From the NCBI GenBank assembly GCA_030602585.1, contig JAUVZJ010000006.1, forward strand, positions 1 to 64,000: a stretch of 64,000 nucleotides of DNA, read 5' to 3'. This DNA is from Candidatus Methanophagales archaeon. GTDB lineage: Archaea; Halobacteriota; Syntropharchaeia; Alkanophagales; Methanospirareceae. Positions 10,287-19,279 of the stretch are shown here, piece by piece (position 1 is the first letter of the stretch; each line of letters starts with the position of its first letter). The position numbers and the translations under genes are program-made. The notes beneath the pieces were generated by a model. The model saw only the letters and a program-made list of their open reading frames with translations, was not told where the DNA came from and did not search any database.

Positions 10287-11367
10287 CGAAGTATCGAACT
10301 AAGTTTTGGATGAAGAGCACCGGAACGGCATTTCCAATATACCGATCGGCCGAGGCAGTTTCGGTAGGGAAAACGAAGTGGTCAGGGAACGTCTGGAAGC
10401 GTGCAGCCTCTCTTGGAGTAATGCCTCTGTCCTGTTCAGGGTGTATGAATCGCCCGCTACTGGGACAAGTACAACGAGACGTTATAGTGGGCGATGGCTG
10501 GTTCCACCACATTCTACCGTAAACGTTCTCGGCTCCCCCATTTCTGAGTTTTCGGTGGCATCTAAGCCAAAGCCGTCGTGAAAGGTCTTTTCGGCTCCCG
10601 CCGTCCTTGGGAACGTTTTTAATTATTTCGAGTACTTTTTGAGTGTGCTTACGAGCTTTGTGATTTGGAATTACGGAATCCCGCTCACCCGGTTCGAGCG
10701 GTGGAAGATCAGCTATGGTCTCCCTCACGGTAACACACGGCAGCTTATCCCCCTCGTCAACGAATTTTGGATCGGAGTGTGTAGGTGGTGGCATTAATAG
10801 CTCTTCTTTACCGTTTGTGCCTTCCACGCTGAAAGCTATTACTCTCTTACGGTGTTGAGGAACTCCGTAGTCAGCAGCGTCGAGAATTTTGCAAACAGAC
10901 TCGTAGCCCATCTCGTGCATTCGTTTGAGGTATAGGTCCAGGTACCTACCACCTTCAAGCGTGGCGATACCAGGAACATTTTCGAATAGCACGACTTTAG
11001 GGCGAATCTCACGAACCCGCTTGAGGAACGCCACGATGAGGGCATCTTTATCGTCTCCCTTTGGCAGTCCTCGAGTCCGCCGAAGACTGCTGAAACTTTG
11101 GCAGGGAGGGCACCCCACGACAAAATCTACATCGTGTTTTTTCAGTCCGTAGTGTTTTAAGATCTCGCTACCTTTTACGTGCTTTAAGTCACCACAAATT
11201 GGTTTTAAGTCCAGATTCTCCGGGTAAATTTTACACGCGGTGGAGTCGATATCGACAGCACCTACGATCCGACAACCAGCGAGTTCAAGACCCAGAGATG
11301 CGCCTCCACATCCGCAAAAGAGGTCGATCACATTGTAACACGGCGATATTATTTTCGACATTTGCAC
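10261..11367 (-). CDS. dcm: DNA (cytosine-5) methyltransferase
   Basis: A 368-aa C5-cytosine methylase with motifs in order: I DLFCGCGGASLGLE, IV GCPPCQSFS (catalytic Cys in PCQ), VI ENVPG, VIII QHRKRVIA, IX QPSPTITSRC and X GNAVPV near the C-terminus. The target-recognition region lies between VIII and IX; the site cannot be read from it. All catalytic motifs look intact. It is the first gene of a two-gene unit with the mismatch glycosylase and is divergent from the PLD-SNF2 gene (about 97 bases between starts). With the GHKL-nuclease it makes a complete but possibly inactivated restriction-modification cassette. Confidence 0.94.
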   Translation of the reverse strand: MQMSKIISPCYNVIDLFCGCGGASLGLELAGCRIVGAVDIDSTACKIYPENLDLKPICGDLKHVKGSEILKHYGLKKHDVDFVVGCPPCQSFSSLRRTRGLPKGDDKDALIVAFLKRVREIRPKVVLFENVPGIATLEGGRYLDLYLKRMHEMGYESVCKILDAADYGVPQHRKRVIAFSVEGTNGKEELLMPPPTHSDPKFVDEGDKLPCVTVRETIADLPPLEPGERDSVIPNHKARKHTQKVLEIIKNVPKDGGSRKDLSRRLWLRCHRKLRNGGAENVYGRMWWNQPSPTITSRCTCPSSGRFIHPEQDRGITPREAARFQTFPDHFVFPTETASADRYIGNAVPVLFIQNLVRYFVEEYGHLS

Positions 11368-11463
11368 TATATTACATTTCCCTTCTTTTATTTTCTTTTA
11401 TTTGTTTTTATATTCATCCCTGTTCTAAAAAATAAATGTTAATTGAGTGGATAAGGATGCAAA

Positions 11464-14400
11464 ATGACCGAAGGACTCCCCGACATCATTGACAACTCAG
11501 AAGGCAAAAAACTTGGAGCGGTGCTGAACCAACTGCTGGAGCAAGGCGAGCCAGTAGTCCGCATCGTAACCGCATATTTCAACCACGAAGGTTTTGCCGT
11601 TTTAAAAAACGGGCTTGAAAACGCAAAAGAGTTCAAGTTACTACTTGGAAAGGAGCAAGAACGTGAATTTGTCATTGGCAATAGATTGTGGGACGAGATA
11701 GAAATAGCAATGAATAAGAAGGAAACGCCTCCACTATTGAATGAAATCGTGGATTTTATAAATCAGGAGAAAGTTGAGGTCAGAGCGCTAAAGTTCAAAA
11801 ATAAATTTTTGCACGGAAAAGCATATATCATTGACGGTATTCCGGTGATGGGTGGCGTTGGAATCGTTGGTTCCTCAAATCTCACCTACGCAGGTCTTAC
11901 CGCAAATTACGAACTGAATGCGGTTTTGAAACAAGAATCCGCAGTGAAGGAATTAATAATATGGTTTGATGGCTTCTGGAACGAAGCCGAAGATTATAAA
12001 GATGAACTTCTCGACATCTTCACGGCTTTTACTTCCAAATACACACCATACGAAGTTTACGTCAAAATTCTATACGAATATTTCAGAGACCGGTTCGAAC
12101 TGGAAATAAGTCCAAAGGAGGAGACGCCAAGCCCGATTATTCTCGCGGATTTCCAGCACGATGGCTATCAGAATGCGAAGGATATACTCGAAAAATACGG
12201 TGGCGTAATACTTGCCGATTCTGTTGGGCTCGGCAAGACTTACTTAGCTCTTAAACTCCTCGACGATTATGCCTACAAACTACGGCAAAAAGCGCTTCTT
12301 ATTTGTCCCGCACAACTTAAAGAAGTCCTATGGGAGCCCGAACTCAGGCGTGCAAGCATACGTGCAGACATCGAGAACATGGAGTTCGTGGGCAGAGATT
12401 CGTTCAGCGGTGAGATTGAGAATTATGCAGACTATGACCTCATCGTAATAGACGAATCACATAATTTCAGAAACGCAAAAACAAACAGGTGGGAGAATAT
12501 TTTTCAACTTCTCACCACTGGAAAACCCAAGAAATTGATTCTTCTAACTGCAACTCCTGTTAACAATTCCGTATTTGACCTTTACAACCAGCTCAGACTC
12601 ATCGTAAAGGATAACGATGATTTTTTTGCAGGGAGTGGAATAAGAAATCTTAAAGGATATTTTCAAAAAGCCGAAGCGGATAAGGAAAATCTTTACGATA
12701 TTCTTGAGGAAATTGCGGTAAGACGAAGCCGATACTTCATAAAAAAGAATTATCCTGATGCAGAAATAGATGGAAAAGCCGTCCAATTTCCAGAAAGAGA
12801 ACTCCATACCGTCAGATATAGCCTTGAGAAAAGTTATAAAGGGCTATACAGAGAGGTTGCCAGCACAATTGAAAACCTCTACCTTGCACCGTACAATCCA
12901 GAAGCTTACAGAAAAGGGATGGTAAGTCCTGAGTTTGAGGGACTTAAAGATAGGCTGCGGAAAGAAGGTTTGAGCGAAAAAGACGCACACAATTATATGA
13001 TGAAACTCGGTAGGGGCACAGCACTCGTTCAGATTATGAAAACCCTGTATCTAAAACGACTTGAAAGCAGTATTGAAGCCTTAAAAATAAGCCTTGTAAG
13101 GCAAAGAGATTTTCAGAAAAAATTCTCGCAGCTTTTGGAGAAAAATAAACTTCTGGATTCTTCTACATATCGCAAATTCTTTACGTGGAATGGGGTGGAT
13201 GACCAAGAGAACGAGGTTGATGTAGAAAAGGCGATTTCACAACTCCCTGAAGCTGACCCGAATCTTTACGACTTAGACACGTTCAAGAAATTCGTGAGTA
13301 AAGATGTAAAAGTGCTGGATGGCATAATCAAGAAACTCGAAAAGATAAAGGTTCAGGAGGATGACAAATTAAAAGAGTTAAAGAAACTTCTTGTTGGTGA
13401 GTTAAAGGGCAATAAAGTTGTCGTTTTTACTTATTTTAAGGATACAGCTCGCTATCTTTACCACCAATTAGGAGGAAGACTTGAAGATGGCAAGCGTTTG
13501 CCAGAAGGTGAAAGTTTCCTCAGAGAACTTGGTCATGAGCGCATCAGTATCGTAGATAGTATTGTTGACCCAAGAGAGAGAAAAGACCGAATCATTCGGT
13601 TCGCACCAGAGGCAAACGCGACAAATGAAGAGATAAAGGATTCTATAAAGGGAACAGCCCGTGAAATTGACCTTCTGATTAGCACTGACGTTTTGAGTGA
13701 GGGACAGAATCTACAGGATTCTGACACGGTGATTAACTACGATCTACACTGGAATCCTGTGAGAATGATTCAACGTGCAGGTAGAATTGATAGAATAGGG
13801 TCGCCATACAATAGGGTATTCAGCTACAATTTCAATCCCGAAGATGCGCTTGAAGATATTCTTCACTTAGTAGAACGCATTTACAATAAATTAGAAGGTA
13901 TAAATCGAAGCGTTGGACTGGATTCTTCGGTTATGGGTGAGAGACCCAATCCACAAGATTTCAATGCCATACGGATGATTGCACAAGAAGATAAGAGTAT
14001 TTGGGACGAACTTGAGCAATTATCAGAGATAGATGTCGGTGAATTTTTAAAACAGGAACTTATTGACTTCATAAGACGTATTGGAGAGGAAAAACTGAGA
14101 CGCATTCCGCTTGGGATTGGCAGTGGTATACGAAGCGAAGGGCGGAAAGGGCTTTTTGCAGCGATAAAAGACGAGAAAAATAACCGCCATTTCTGGCTAT
14201 TCTACGATATAGGGAAGAGCACCATTTTAGACAGGAAACTTGAGGTCATCAAGCTTATTCGATGCCGAGAGAATGAGAAGCGTGTCGAACCCGACTTTGA
14301 TGTGTATGCAATTCTGGAAAAACTGAAAAAACATATTGTTAACCAAACGAGGGTAGTGAAGCATAGACTTTCTGTTTTACCACATCCGCAAAACCATGTC

Positions 14401-14661
14401 ATGAATTGGCTACAAGCATTGCCTCCTTCAGAGGATCGAAAACTGCTTATTGACTATTTTTCAAAGCCTCTGAGTGGATTGCAGATTAGGGAGCTAAGAC
14501 GGTTGTGGCGAGAGAATAGGCAGAATAGTGAAGAAAACCTTCCCGCTATTTTACATCAGTTTGCTGAGACACATCCGCACATCATCGAAGTTCAGCCCTC
14601 TTCTATTTCTGAAATCTCTGAGGAAGACCTTCAACTTGTCGGGTGGATTGCACGGGTATAG
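11464..14661 (+). CDS. PLD-nuclease/SNF2 helicase fusion
   Basis: A 1065-aa protein. The N-terminal domain has one phospholipase-D-type HxKx4D motif (HGKAYIID from His117) followed by GSSNLT, as in PLD-family nucleases. A SNF2 superfamily 2 motor follows: GLGKT at 255-259, DESH at 330-333, TATPVNNS, and helicase motifs V and VI (STDVLSEGQNLQ, QRAGRIDRIG near 771). Such proteins accompany DNA methylases in restriction-like phage defence, for example DISARM DrmD-type helicases and BREX relatives. Here it follows the Eco57I-like methylase after an interposed cassette of three genes. DNA translocation with nucleolytic attack on unmodified DNA is the likely role; that is inference. Confidence 0.85.
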   Translation: MTEGLPDIIDNSEGKKLGAVLNQLLEQGEPVVRIVTAYFNHEGFAVLKNGLENAKEFKLLLGKEQEREFVIGNRLWDEIEIAMNKKETPPLLNEIVDFINQEKVEVRALKFKNKFLHGKAYIIDGIPVMGGVGIVGSSNLTYAGLTANYELNAVLKQESAVKELIIWFDGFWNEAEDYKDELLDIFTAFTSKYTPYEVYVKILYEYFRDRFELEISPKEETPSPIILADFQHDGYQNAKDILEKYGGVILADSVGLGKTYLALKLLDDYAYKLRQKALLICPAQLKEVLWEPELRRASIRADIENMEFVGRDSFSGEIENYADYDLIVIDESHNFRNAKTNRWENIFQLLTTGKPKKLILLTATPVNNSVFDLYNQLRLIVKDNDDFFAGSGIRNLKGYFQKAEADKENLYDILEEIAVRRSRYFIKKNYPDAEIDGKAVQFPERELHTVRYSLEKSYKGLYREVASTIENLYLAPYNPEAYRKGMVSPEFEGLKDRLRKEGLSEKDAHNYMMKLGRGTALVQIMKTLYLKRLESSIEALKISLVRQRDFQKKFSQLLEKNKLLDSSTYRKFFTWNGVDDQENEVDVEKAISQLPEADPNLYDLDTFKKFVSKDVKVLDGIIKKLEKIKVQEDDKLKELKKLLVGELKGNKVVVFTYFKDTARYLYHQLGGRLEDGKRLPEGESFLRELGHERISIVDSIVDPRERKDRIIRFAPEANATNEEIKDSIKGTAREIDLLISTDVLSEGQNLQDSDTVINYDLHWNPVRMIQRAGRIDRIGSPYNRVFSYNFNPEDALEDILHLVERIYNKLEGINRSVGLDSSVMGERPNPQDFNAIRMIAQEDKSIWDELEQLSEIDVGEFLKQELIDFIRRIGEEKLRRIPLGIGSGIRSEGRKGLFAAIKDEKNNRHFWLFYDIGKSTILDRKLEVIKLIRCRENEKRVEPDFDVYAILEKLKKHIVNQTRVVKHRLSVLPHPQNHVMNWLQALPPSEDRKLLIDYFSKPLSGLQIRELRRLWRENRQNSEENLPAILHQFAETHPHIIEVQPSSISEISEEDLQLVGWIARV

Positions 14662-14746
14662 AAAAACAATAGCTAAAGAAGAAATATCAAATGGATTTTT
14701 AAACGCAGATATTTGCGGTGTTTCGCATCTCATGTGGGGGAAATTT

Positions 14747-16048
14747 ATGAGGGAGAGCAAGATGAAAGAAGAGCCGATAATGAAGGGATTTGGGGTTCAG
14801 AGGAAAAGAAAAGGCAGGGAAAAGCTGATTGTATATACAGATGGAGCAAGCAGAGGAAACCCCGGACCTGCTGGCTTCGGTATTGTGATATGCGATGAGT
14901 CGGGAAAAATAGTAAAAAAATATGGAGAATTTATTGGCAACGCAACGAACAACATTGCAGAATACCGGGCATTGATAAAAGCATTAGAACTGGCGAGCAG
15001 TTTTCCAGTAAGCGAAATAAAATGCTTTTCGGACAGCGAGTTAATGGTTAGGCAACTTAATGGTGAATACAGGGTGAAAAACGAAAAATTAGGTGAGTTA
15101 TTTCTTCAGGTAAGAGAAAAAGAGAAGCGATTTGAAAAGATAAATTATTTTCACATGCCGAGAGAGGAAGACCTTATAAAAAGGGCGGATAAATTAGCTA
15201 ATCTCGCAATAGATGGGAAAATGTCTGAGGAGAGCGAATTAGAGAAAAGAAAGGAAAAAGAAATAGCGAAAGTGAAAGGCGATGAAGATGCTATGGATTA
15301 TTATAAAAGGGGCAAGGATTTATTTTTAGCTTACAAGCACGACCTATCGCCTGAGCGTGTGAAGGAAATCGAGTCACTGCTTAGGAAAGCAATAGAACTA
15401 AATCCCAAGCTGTGGGCTCCTCATTACTTCTTAGGCGAGTTATTCTATTTGAAGAAGCGATTTCCTGATGCAAAAGCGGAATTTGAGAAAGCTCTTGATA
15501 AAAAACCGGATAGTGTGCCTGCCAAGTATTATTTGACTCAAATTAGCAGAATTGAATCTGGTATTTCATTTCCAAGAGATTTAGATGAAGTTAAAAAAAT
15601 GGCAAATAACCCGGTGTTGCTAAATCACGCATTGATAGAATGGTTTGAAAATACCCTTAGAGAACTGATTCAGGGAGTATTAAGGGATGCGTACGGAGAA
15701 GAATGGTGGTGGGAAGGAGTTCCAAGCGATGTGAGGAAGAAATATGGAGAAAGAGTTCAAGAAACTCGGTTAAAAGAGGAAAGGGGACTGCCCGAATTGT
15801 ATTTTATTGACTTTTATGATTATGGAAAGATTATCGAGGCTAAGACTAATAAAGGGGTCTTCAGTTCTTATATGGAAAATCCGAAAGAGTGGAAGAAGAG
15901 ATTAGACGATTTGGAACCAATCCGAAATGCAATAATGCATTGCAGAGGGCAATATCTTTCTGAGGAAACAATGTCAAGACTGAAGGAAAGCTGCATTGAA
16001 CTACAAAAATTAATTGAGAAAGTGAGGAAAGGTGCTTTTCAGAAATGA
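14747..16048 (+). CDS. RNase HI-TPR-HEPN (Swt1-like) fusion protein
   Basis: About 433 aa from ATG 14747, which has a G-run (GTGGGGG) just upstream; ATG 14762 is also possible. The N-terminal 150 residues form an RNase HI domain with a complete acidic set: Asp32 (YTDGAS), Glu72 (NIAEYR), Asp96 (SDSEL) and Asp148 (RADKLA). Next come TPR-like helices (YYKRGKDLF, PHYFLGELFY, AEFEKALDKKP). The last 150 residues resemble a Swt1-type HEPN domain, with R393-NAIM-H398 matching the HEPN R-x4-6-H motif. RNase H cuts RNA in RNA:DNA hybrids and HEPN domains are often RNases, so this may have two RNA-cutting centres. It follows the helicase by 85 bases on the same strand and may belong to the defence unit. 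The fusion is unusual; domain calls are from motifs only. Confidence 0.75.
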   Translation: MRESKMKEEPIMKGFGVQRKRKGREKLIVYTDGASRGNPGPAGFGIVICDESGKIVKKYGEFIGNATNNIAEYRALIKALELASSFPVSEIKCFSDSELMVRQLNGEYRVKNEKLGELFLQVREKEKRFEKINYFHMPREEDLIKRADKLANLAIDGKMSEESELEKRKEKEIAKVKGDEDAMDYYKRGKDLFLAYKHDLSPERVKEIESLLRKAIELNPKLWAPHYFLGELFYLKKRFPDAKAEFEKALDKKPDSVPAKYYLTQISRIESGISFPRDLDEVKKMANNPVLLNHALIEWFENTLRELIQGVLRDAYGEEWWWEGVPSDVRKKYGERVQETRLKEERGLPELYFIDFYDYGKIIEAKTNKGVFSSYMENPKEWKKRLDDLEPIRNAIMHCRGQYLSEETMSRLKESCIELQKLIEKVRKGAFQK

Positions 16049-16137
16049 TATGGAAAGAGGATAACATCCACCCCTCTATGTTTCCGGATAATAACATATC
16101 TTTATCTTTTGATTTTAACTTTAATTATATAGTAGAA

Positions 16138-16290
16138 ATGGAAGAAAGAAGAAAGAAAGTGGGGAAAATAGTTTCTGCCGATGTATCAAAGCCAAAAGGG
16201 AAAGTGGGGAAAATAGTTTCTGCCGAAATCTTGCGACGGAGTGAAGAGGAAAATGGTGGTAAGAGTAAAGGTCAGATTGAAAGCGCTTAA
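16138..16290 (+). CDS. Small protein with two 15-residue repeats
   Basis: A 50-aa frame from ATG 16138 (extendable upstream to 16045). It holds KVGKIVSAD and KVGKIVSAE fifteen residues apart, encoded by near-identical DNA. It overlaps the start of the next gene in another frame. It could be a small antitoxin-like partner of that gene or a non-coding repeat; composition is basic and hydrophilic. TTATATAG lies just upstream of the ATG. Confidence 0.35.
   Translation: MEERRKKVGKIVSADVSKPKGKVGKIVSAEILRRSEEENGGKSKGQIESA
16156..16226 (+). repeat. Tandem 45-bp duplication (two units)
   Basis: AAAGTGGGGAAAATAGTTTC and the six bases after it occur at 16156-16181 and exactly again at 16201-16226. The period is 45 bases, that is 15 codons, so the frame of the small protein is preserved. 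The intervening 19 bases differ between units. Confidence 0.85.
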
Positions 16291-16681
16291 AGGGGAAAAA
16301 GGAAAAACAATAGAGGATATAGCATTACTCAATGCTGGATATGAGTCGAAAAATCCGGAGATGGTGATACCAGTAAATATCGCAGAGAAACTCGGTCTAT
16401 GGCCAAAACTGCCAGAAGGAACAGAAGTGGAGGATTATGAAGTTGCAGGTGGGACAAAAATAAGGATTCACTACATTGAAGATTGTTTGGAAACGCAGGT
16501 AATTACAGAAGATAAGGATTCCGAACCCGTTGAAGTACCTGCGGTGATACTGGAAGGTGAAAAGGAGATTCTGGCAAGCGATAAGTGGATAAGTGCGCAA
16601 AAAATCGTTTTGGAGGATGTGGGCAAAGGGATTTGGAGATTTAGGGGAGAAGAAAAGAGGAGGAGTGAAAAATCCACCTGA
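16253..16681 (+). CDS. Retropepsin-like (clan AA) fold protein lacking the DTG triad
   Basis: About 142 aa from ATG 16253; a GTG four codons earlier is possible. The sequence 'IALLNAGYESKNPEMVIPVNIAEKLGLWP' layout matches small archaeal clan AA aspartic-protease-like proteins, in which the first strand normally reads LLDTGA. Here it reads LLNAGY, so the catalytic Asp is missing and proteolysis is unlikely. 'VILEGEKEILASDKWI' near the end fits the second half of the fold. The role is unknown; similar proteins sit beside small partners in archaea, and a possible partner overlaps at the 5' end. Confidence 0.55.
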   Translation: MVVRVKVRLKALKGEKGKTIEDIALLNAGYESKNPEMVIPVNIAEKLGLWPKLPEGTEVEDYEVAGGTKIRIHYIEDCLETQVITEDKDSEPVEVPAVILEGEKEILASDKWISAQKIVLEDVGKGIWRFRGEEKRRSEKST

Positions 16682-16762
16682 AAAAGTCTCAAAATTCTTC
16701 ACGATTAGAATGGAGGAAAGCATTTCTTTGCATAACCTCTGACATACTTTTATATTAGAAAA

Positions 16763-18289
16763 ATGCACTGGTCTTTAGCAATCGCAAAGGAGATAGTAGA
16801 GCGAAGGAAAGAGAAAAAGCATGTTCTTGCTACCGGTATTACACCCTCTGGCGATATTCACGTGGGAAACCTGCGAGAGATAATAATAGGAGAGGCAGTG
16901 CATTCTGCTCTTGTGGACATGGGCGTGGATGCGAGACTCATCTACGTCGCAGACACTTTCGACCCGCTCAGGAGAAGATACTCGTTCCTTCCTGGAGAAT
17001 ACGAAGCGCATGTAGGAAAGCCATTATCAGCGATACCAGACCCTGAGGGATGCCATTCGTCATACGCAGACCATTTTCTACAGCCGTTCCTTGATTCTTT
17101 AGACGTTTTGGGCATAAAAATAGAGATTTTCAAAGCCGATGAGATGTATAAGTCGGGTATGTACGTGGACGTGATAAAGGAAGCGATTTCGAGAAGAGAA
17201 GATTTGTCGCGGATAATAGAGGAAGTCTCCGGTAGGCAACTGCCGGAAGAATGGATGGCTTTTAATCCGCTTTGTGACGCCTGTGGCAGAATCACAACCG
17301 CAATTGTAAAGCGATACGATACAGAAAAGGAGGAAGTGTATTACGAGTGCGAATGTGGAAACAATGGTGCTGCTTCGTTTAAAGCTGGCGGTAAATTAGC
17401 ATGGCGAGTGGACTGGGCAGCGAGATGGAAAATCCTTGGCGTTACAATTGAGCCTTTTGGCAAAGACCATGCCGCTCCCGGCGGCTCTTTTGACACGGGA
17501 AAAAGAATCTCCTTGGAAATCTACGATTACGAAGCACCGTATCCTATCCCTTTTGAGCACATCCTCCTAAAGACGAAGGCGGTAGAAGGAACGAAGGCGA
17601 AAGTAACGGCTATGTCATCATCCAGGGGAACGAACGTTCCGGTGCACGCGATATTAGAAGCAGTGCCACCCGAAATTTTAAAGCACGTCATTTCGAGAGT
17701 GCGACCGGATAAGCACATAGAATTTAACCCTTCATTACCGCTACTCAACCTGATAGATGAATACGAGCGTGAAATAGGCGAAATAGGACGCGGTGTTGCG
17801 GGAAAAATTCCTTTCCGGCATTTCATCACCCTTGTGCAAATTGCACGAGGTGATTTCTCTGAACTCCTGAACGTCATCGAGAGAAGTGGGTATGAGGTTC
17901 GTGAAGAAAACGAAGAAGAAATAAAGGGGATAGGTGAAAAAGCACGGTATGTGGAAAATTGGCTGCGTGGATATGCACCTCCAGGCTTGAAGTTCGAATT
18001 GCAACCGGCGTTACCGGCAGAGGAACTAAAAAGCTTGTCCGAGGCACAAAAAAAGGCATTGAAGCTAATGGCACAGGAAATAAAGGAAGGTAAGACCCTG
18101 AGTGCTGACGATTGGCATGATAAAATATATGAAGTAGCCTCCGGTACAAACATAGAAGCGAAAGAGATTTTTAGGGCAATTTATGTGGTTCTGTTGAAAA
18201 AGTCTTCGGGACCTCGTGCAGGCTGGCTTCTCGCATCTCTGGATACTGAATTCATAAGGGAAAGGTTTGAGGCGGCGGCACGGATATGA
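16763..18289 (+). CDS. lysS: Lysyl-tRNA synthetase, class I
   Basis: A 508-aa enzyme charging tRNA-Lys. The class I HIGH-type signature is HVGN at 33-36 (ITPSGDIHVGN). The KMSKS-type loop is A283-MSSSRG, with Ala in place of the first Lys. A zinc-type pair CDACG and CECG follows around residues 173-206, and the C-terminal helical bundle binds the anticodon. Class I LysRS is typical of euryarchaea. Start ATG 16763 is right because MHW at the N-terminus matches the family. It seems monocistronic. Confidence 0.93.
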   Translation: MHWSLAIAKEIVERRKEKKHVLATGITPSGDIHVGNLREIIIGEAVHSALVDMGVDARLIYVADTFDPLRRRYSFLPGEYEAHVGKPLSAIPDPEGCHSSYADHFLQPFLDSLDVLGIKIEIFKADEMYKSGMYVDVIKEAISRREDLSRIIEEVSGRQLPEEWMAFNPLCDACGRITTAIVKRYDTEKEEVYYECECGNNGAASFKAGGKLAWRVDWAARWKILGVTIEPFGKDHAAPGGSFDTGKRISLEIYDYEAPYPIPFEHILLKTKAVEGTKAKVTAMSSSRGTNVPVHAILEAVPPEILKHVISRVRPDKHIEFNPSLPLLNLIDEYEREIGEIGRGVAGKIPFRHFITLVQIARGDFSELLNVIERSGYEVREENEEEIKGIGEKARYVENWLRGYAPPGLKFELQPALPAEELKSLSEAQKKALKLMAQEIKEGKTLSADDWHDKIYEVASGTNIEAKEIFRAIYVVLLKKSSGPRAGWLLASLDTEFIRERFEAAARI

Positions 18290-18291
18290 GA

Positions 18292-18474
18292 CTAAAATAT
18301 CCTTCTTAATGCTGTAAACCAGTAGTGCACATAACCACTGATGAAATCACCTATTTCCATCGCTGAGAAATCTTCTGGAATGGACGCACTTCCGGAAAGA
18401 ATGGGTAGCAGCAGGAACAGCGCAATCACCACCAGCACTATTATCGCTACTATTTTCATTTTTTCCTTCCGCAC
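18292..18474 (-). CDS. Small single-span membrane protein
   Basis: A 60-aa protein with a strong hydrophobic segment at residues 8-27 (VAIIVLVVIALFLLLPIL) and a short extracytoplasmic tail (PEDFSAMEIGDFISGYVHYW). It lies downstream of a multi-span membrane protein on the same strand, next to nikR. It may be a small subunit of a metal uptake or membrane complex, by context only. No family recognised. Confidence 0.5.
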   Translation of the reverse strand: MRKEKMKIVAIIVLVVIALFLLLPILSGSASIPEDFSAMEIGDFISGYVHYWFTALRRIF

Positions 18475-18532
18475 CTCTTATTCTTATTCTTTATTCTCTT
18501 ATTATAAAAATGTATCGCAAGCAACCCCGAAT

Positions 18533-19192
18533 TTAACGGTTGTTACTGCCATTGCTATTGCCCGTTTTAACAAATAAAAGAGGGAAGATTATGTCGCTCA
18601 GGCAGCAAGGAAACCAAACTGAAATGAATAATATTACGAATACAAAAGGCAGAAATAAAGCCCAATTTGCAGTGCCACCAAAAGCCATGAGGTAAAATAA
18701 CGACGCCCACGTGCTCAACAAAACATGCCCGGCATGTGGAAACTCGGTTGTGGGTTTCCAATAAGCGATTAAAATACCGAGAACCGCAAGTGGATTCACA
18801 AGCCACCATTCCTCGATAAACCCCAGGTGCAATTCCATCTCCGCTCCTAAAAGAATACCACCGAAATAGGGAAATAATATATCGCTTATCGTTGCTATGC
18901 CAACAGCGCCGATGTAGCCAATTAAAAATACCGACACGCCTTTTCCCCGGTGTAATCTATACATGCCCGTGGTCACGATCGCACTCAAGACGACATGAAT
19001 CGGATGGAGGGTACAGAAAATCCTTTCAGAAATATTTGGAGAGAGGTGGACTGTCAGAAGCATGATAACTATTCCTGTAACGGCGCCAAAAAAGGTGAAA
19101 GGGGCATGGCTCAGTAACTCTTTGGTAATTAGCTTCGTTCTTTCTCGCGCCCTCATCCTGAAAACATTTACGTATTCGTTAATATGCTTCAT
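18533..19192 (-). CDS. Multi-span membrane protein divergent from nikR
   Basis: A 219-aa protein with about six hydrophobic segments and conserved-looking His/Gly positions (LHPIHVVLSAI, MYRLHRGKG, EMELHLGF, FPHAGHVLL). It is divergently transcribed from nikR across a 100-bp AT-rich region with perfect inverted repeats. A nickel- or cobalt-related transport role is inferred from this arrangement and from the His residues. I do not recognise a named transporter family. Confidence 0.6.
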   Translation of the reverse strand: MKHINEYVNVFRMRARERTKLITKELLSHAPFTFFGAVTGIVIMLLTVHLSPNISERIFCTLHPIHVVLSAIVTTGMYRLHRGKGVSVFLIGYIGAVGIATISDILFPYFGGILLGAEMELHLGFIEEWWLVNPLAVLGILIAYWKPTTEFPHAGHVLLSTWASLFYLMAFGGTANWALFLPFVFVILFISVWFPCCLSDIIFPLLFVKTGNSNGSNNR

Positions 19193-19205
19193 CCCTATTT
19201 TTCTG

Positions 19206-19279
19206 ATAATATTAATAACATTTAAATAATTTATTATTAATATTTATGGAAGTATTTATAAATATGTTATTAATATTAT
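19206..19279. promoter_or_regulatory. Probable NikR operator region between divergent genes
   Basis: A 16-base sequence ATAATATTAATAACAT at 19206-19221 is repeated as its exact reverse complement at 19264-19279. A second ATTAATAA/TTATTAAT pair lies inside. The arms flank the divergent promoters of nikR and the membrane protein. Known NikR sites are widely spaced inverted half-sites, so these arms are good candidates, although the centre-to-centre distance (58 bp) is longer than usual. Confidence 0.55.

Noticed and set aside
9903-11152. Plus-strand frames over the glycosylase and C5-methylase
   Set aside because: They are antisense shadows; minus-strand products have clear motifs.
3740-14661. 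Calling the first island DISARM or BREX
   Set aside because: DrmA, DrmB, PglZ and BrxL-type genes are absent in the window; only a methylase and a SNF2-type helicase resemble parts of those systems.
16747-16757. CTTTTATATTA as TATA box of lysS
   Set aside because: Only 6-16 bases before the ATG, so transcription would start inside the gene.
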